A DNA stretch of 64,000 nt, taken from Burkholderia latens. Lineage in GTDB: Bacteria; Pseudomonadota; Gammaproteobacteria; Burkholderiales; Burkholderiaceae. Below the pieces are notes generated by a model that saw nothing but the letters and a program-made list of their open reading frames with translations, did no database searches and had not been told where the DNA came from. The translations under genes and the position numbers were made by a program. Shown in pieces: positions 61,076 to 64,000 of the stretch. The DNA lies in the NCBI RefSeq assembly GCF_902499045.1, contig NZ_CABVPL010000028.1:1-64000 (forward strand), given 5' to 3'. Position 1 is the first letter of the stretch, and the number at the start of each line of letters is the position of its first letter.

Positions 61076-63463
61076 ATGAAACCCGACTCCGTTTCCCCGC
61101 GGCGGCGCCTCGGCCGCCGCTTCCTCATCGAATGGATCGCGATCGGCTGCCTCGGGATCGCGGTGATCCTCGCGTGCGCGCTCGGCCGGCTGTCGTCGAG
61201 CGTCGACGGGCTGATCTACGATCGGCTGCTGATGCTGCGCAGCCTGCCGCTGTCGCCCGACGTCGTCGTCGTCGACATCGACAACCACAGCGTGTCGGCG
61301 CTCGGCCGCTGGCCGTGGCCGCGCAGCGTGCATGCGCGGCTGCTCGACACGCTCGCGCGCGCGCAGCCTACTGCCGTCGTCTACGACGTGCTGTTTACCG
61401 AGCAGTCGCCCGAGGATCGCGCATTCGCCGACGCGATGGCCCGTGTGCCGACGTTCCTGCCCGTGCTGCTCAGCCCGGAGCAGGCGGACGGCACGCGGAC
61501 CGTCGATCCGCCGGTGGCCGAACTCGCGGCGCGCGCGACGGGGCTCGGTCACATCAACCTCGAAGTCGATCCCGACGGCATCGTGCGCAGCGTCGCGCTG
61601 TTCGAAAGCGACGGGCGCGTGCGCTGGCCGCAGCTGATGGTGCCGGTCTACCGTGCGATCCGGGCAGGCCGCCTGCATCCGGCCGGCGGCACGCCCGGCG
61701 CCGAGGCGCACGACCTGTCGCGCGACGCGGCGGGCGAGGGCCGCTATCTGATTCCGTTCAGCCGCAACACCCCCGCGTATCCGACGCTGTCGTTCGACGA
61801 CGTGCTCGAAGGGCGCGTGAAACCGGACGCGCTGCGCGGCAAGATCGTCGTCGTCGGCGTGACCGCGTCGGGCCTGTACGACCGGTTCGCGACGCCGGTG
61901 TCGGGCGAGTTCGGCCCGCTCGCCGGCGTGTACATTCACGCGAACGTGCTCGACATGCTGACGACCGGCAGTGCGATCCTGCCCATGTCGCGCGCGGGGC
62001 TGTTCGCCGCGTCGCTGTTGCCGCTCGCGGTGCTGCTCGGCGGTTTCCTGATGCTGTCGCCGTGGCGTGCGCTGCTGCTGACGCTGAGCCTCGCCGCGCT
62101 GGCGGTCGTCGCGAGCGTCGCGCTGCTGTTCGAGGCGCGCGTGTGGCTGTCGCCCGCGCCGGCGATCTTCGGGCTGATCGCCGTGTACCCGATCTGGAAC
62201 TGGCGGCGCCTCGAGATGACGATGTCGTACCTGCGCCGCGAGCTGCAACGCCTCGCGGACGAACCGCACCTGCTGCCCGAGGCGCCGCGCACGCGCAGCG
62301 TCGGCGGCGACGTGCTCGAGCGCCAGATGGCGCTGATGGCGCAGGCCGCGCAGCGCGTGCAGGACATGAAGCGCTTCGTGTGGGACAGCCTCGACAGCAT
62401 GCCGGAGCCGATCTTCGTCACCGACCTGGCCGGCACCGTGCTGATCGCGAACCACGCGGCGAAGCGCTACGGGTCGCGGCTCGCGCTGCCGCTGCCGGAA
62501 GGGCGGCCGCTGCGCGCCGCGCTCGGCGAGCTGACCTTCATGAAGACCGTCGACGGCAATGCCGAGCACGACGTCGCGATCCGCGAACACTGGCCGGCCG
62601 CGCTGGATCCGACGCTCGGCGCCGAACACGATGCGATGGCGCGCGGGATCGAGGTGCGCGACCGCGACGGGCTCGACCATCTGTTACGCTACGCGCCGTG
62701 TACGAACGCGCAGGGCCGCATAACCGGCTGGATTGCGGGCCTCGTCGACGTGACCGAGCTGCATGCGGCCGAGCGCCAGCGCGAGGAAGCGCTGCACCTG
62801 CTGTCGCACGACATGCGCTCGCCGCAGTCGTCGATTCTCGCGCTCGTCGAGATCGAGCGCGATCGCGTCGAATCCGACGCGATGCGCGGGCTGCTCGCGC
62901 GGATCGAGCGCTATGCGCACCGCGCGCTGTCGCTCGCCGACGAGTTCGTCCAGTTGGCGCGCGCGGAGTCGCAGGCGTACCAGCTCGAACCGACGAGCCT
63001 CGTCGACGTGCTGATCGACGCGAGCGACGAAGTCTGGCCGCAGGCGCAGGCCAAGCGCATCCGCATCGATACCGACGTCGGTACCGGCATGGGCTGGACG
63101 CGCGCCGACCGCTCGCTGATTACGCGCGCGTTCGTCAACCTGCTGAACAACGCGGTCAAATACAGTCCGTCGGACACGGTGATCACGTGTACGCTGACGG
63201 TCGAGCATGCATCGAAACGGATGTTCTGCACGGTCCGCGATCAGGGCTACGGGATCGCGCCGGAAGATCAGCGGCATCTGTTCGAACGTTTCAAGCGGTT
63301 CCATGCCGGCGAGCGGCCCGAGATCTCGGGCTCCGGGCTCGGCATGGCATTCGTGAAGACGGTCGTCACGCGCCACGGCGGCAGCGTGACGGTCGACAGC
63401 GAAGTCGGTGTCGGCACCGCGGTGACGGTGTCGCTGCCGGCGATCGACGAGCCGTCCGCCTGA
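61076..63463 (+). CDS. CHASE2-domain sensor histidine kinase
   Basis: A 795-residue membrane kinase. A helix at ~16-38 is followed by a periplasmic CHASE2 domain (~40-290; VVVVDIDNHSVSALGRWPWPR; GHINLEVDPDGIVR), then a cluster of about three helices (~300-365). A PAS-like domain (~440-560) precedes the dimerisation domain with phosphoacceptor His578 (LLSHDMRSPQSS), then HATPase with N-box (NLLNNAVKYSP), G1 (DQGYGIAP) and G2 (GSGLGMAF). Signal is unknown; CHASE2 proteins sense the periplasm or membrane. It follows the FecR gene by 10 bp. Confidence 0.94.
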   Translation: MKPDSVSPRRRLGRRFLIEWIAIGCLGIAVILACALGRLSSSVDGLIYDRLLMLRSLPLSPDVVVVDIDNHSVSALGRWPWPRSVHARLLDTLARAQPTAVVYDVLFTEQSPEDRAFADAMARVPTFLPVLLSPEQADGTRTVDPPVAELAARATGLGHINLEVDPDGIVRSVALFESDGRVRWPQLMVPVYRAIRAGRLHPAGGTPGAEAHDLSRDAAGEGRYLIPFSRNTPAYPTLSFDDVLEGRVKPDALRGKIVVVGVTASGLYDRFATPVSGEFGPLAGVYIHANVLDMLTTGSAILPMSRAGLFAASLLPLAVLLGGFLMLSPWRALLLTLSLAALAVVASVALLFEARVWLSPAPAIFGLIAVYPIWNWRRLEMTMSYLRRELQRLADEPHLLPEAPRTRSVGGDVLERQMALMAQAAQRVQDMKRFVWDSLDSMPEPIFVTDLAGTVLIANHAAKRYGSRLALPLPEGRPLRAALGELTFMKTVDGNAEHDVAIREHWPAALDPTLGAEHDAMARGIEVRDRDGLDHLLRYAPCTNAQGRITGWIAGLVDVTELHAAERQREEALHLLSHDMRSPQSSILALVEIERDRVESDAMRGLLARIERYAHRALSLADEFVQLARAESQAYQLEPTSLVDVLIDASDEVWPQAQAKRIRIDTDVGTGMGWTRADRSLITRAFVNLLNNAVKYSPSDTVITCTLTVEHASKRMFCTVRDQGYGIAPEDQRHLFERFKRFHAGERPEISGSGLGMAFVKTVVTRHGGSVTVDSEVGVGTAVTVSLPAIDEPSA

Positions 63464-63500
63464 CAGGGCCGGGCACGACGGCAGGCATTTGGGGGAAGTC

Positions 63501-64000
63501 ATGAGAAAGCAATGGGCAGCGGCCGCGCTCGCGGTGTCGCTGTTGGCGGGTTGCGCCGGCGTCACGACCGGCGTGAGCGCGCTCGGCCGGCCGGATGCGT
63601 TCGCGTCCGGCGCGCACGGCTACGCGTTCGTTCGCACGGCCGCGCAGGCCGACGATGCCGACTACCGGCAGATCGAGACGCTCGTGCACGACGAACTCGC
63701 TCGCCGCGGGTTCGACGCGCAGCCGGCGCAGGCCGCGCGCTACCGGCTGTCGATCGCGTATGCGACGCAGCCGGCGTCGGTCGCGGCCACGGCCGAGCAG
63801 TGCGGCGCGGCGAGCAGCGCGTGCGTGACGGTGGACGGGCCGGCGCCGTTCGCGCTGCCGTTCGCGGGCACGATCTATCGCCACGTGCTGACGCTGCGTT
63901 TCGTCGATGCGAAGTCGGGTGCGGACGTCTATCGCGTGTCGGCGTCGCTGCGCGATCGCGACGCGGGCTCGCGGCAAGCCGCGCCGACGCTGGTGAAAAG
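63501..64000 (+). CDS. DUF4136-like lipoprotein (3' end outside window)
   Basis: The frame is open from ATG 63501 to the window end, about 166 residues. Lipobox LLAGC (Cys18). The following YAFVRTAAQADDADYRQIETLVHDEL (in part: DYRQIETLVHDELARRGF) and ARYRLSIAYAT are typical of DUF4136, small envelope lipoproteins of unknown role. GGGGGAAG precedes the start. It follows the kinase by 37 bp and is likely the last or a middle gene of the signalling operon; the end is not visible. Confidence 0.8.
   Translation, partial: MRKQWAAAALAVSLLAGCAGVTTGVSALGRPDAFASGAHGYAFVRTAAQADDADYRQIETLVHDELARRGFDAQPAQAARYRLSIAYATQPASVAATAEQCGAASSACVTVDGPAPFALPFAGTIYRHVLTLRFVDAKSGADVYRVSASLRDRDAGSRQAAPTLVK

Noticed and set aside
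1-64000. CRISPR arrays, tRNA or rRNA genes, insertion sequences, prophage
   Set aside because: No repeat-spacer pattern, no transposase or integrase frames and no tRNA-like cloverleaf were seen while reading; the window looks like ordinary chromosome with small accessory parts.

Overview
The window is GC-rich (about two thirds G+C by eye) and densely coded. Codon use, gene families and neighbourhoods (glnS and alaS beside cellulose, inositol and LysR-regulated catabolic genes) suggest a Burkholderia chromosome, probably the large chromosome of a Burkholderia cepacia complex species. This is inference from content; no rRNA gene is present to confirm it. I saw no tRNA, rRNA, CRISPR array, insertion sequence or prophage.

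Layout: 1-7118 is the 3' part of a bacterial cellulose (bcs) operon in the order E-F-Q-A-G-R, with BcsE cut by the window edge. 7173-10396 is a minus-strand run of pirin, OsmC, Na+/H+ antiporter and XapX genes. 10681-18110 holds an isochorismatase-type hydrolase, a LysR regulator and a tightly packed operon (second XapX, amidohydrolase, DoxX, secreted VOC protein, DUF1275 membrane protein, AlgE-like porin) of unknown substrate. 18228-21384 is a divergent lipoprotein phosphatase / dihaem peroxidase pair separated by a Pho-box-like repeat. 21509-30784 mixes a small secreted protein, a Nudix enzyme, glnS, a glycine-zipper lipoprotein, an RBBP9-like hydrolase, an AT-richer L,D-transpeptidase plus overlapping membrane protein, a CoA-transferase and alaS.

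30943-39707 holds a LysR / MFS divergent pair with a coding minisatellite, a Nudix gene, a thioesterase, a four-gene branched-chain-amino-acid-type ABC transporter without a visible binding protein, an SDR and a UPF0303 protein. 39785-56589 is a complete myo-inositol island. iolB, iolE, iolD and iolC (fused to a DUF2090 aldolase-like domain) run leftward. A sugar ABC transporter, two TIM-barrel isomerases, iolG, a second Gfo/Idh dehydrogenase and an RpiR regulator run rightward. mmsA, which completes the pathway to acetyl- and propionyl-CoA, faces them. Two GGAA-N6-TTCC-type palindromes lie between the two arms, as expected for IolR control. 56705-64000 carries a LysR gene, a TusA protein, a hypothetical gene and a signalling operon (OmpR-type regulator, LysM-FecR protein, CHASE2 histidine kinase, DUF4136 lipoprotein).

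The most interesting leads are: the AT-rich L,D-transpeptidase without a signal peptide coupled to a membrane-anchored partner (possible effector/immunity pair); the LysM-FecR/CHASE2/OmpR signalling operon; the uncharacterised amidohydrolase-porin operon; the 11-bp-periodic Pho-type box; the Walker A Lys-to-Arg change in the LivF-like ATPase; and the unusual bcs gene order with bcsR last.
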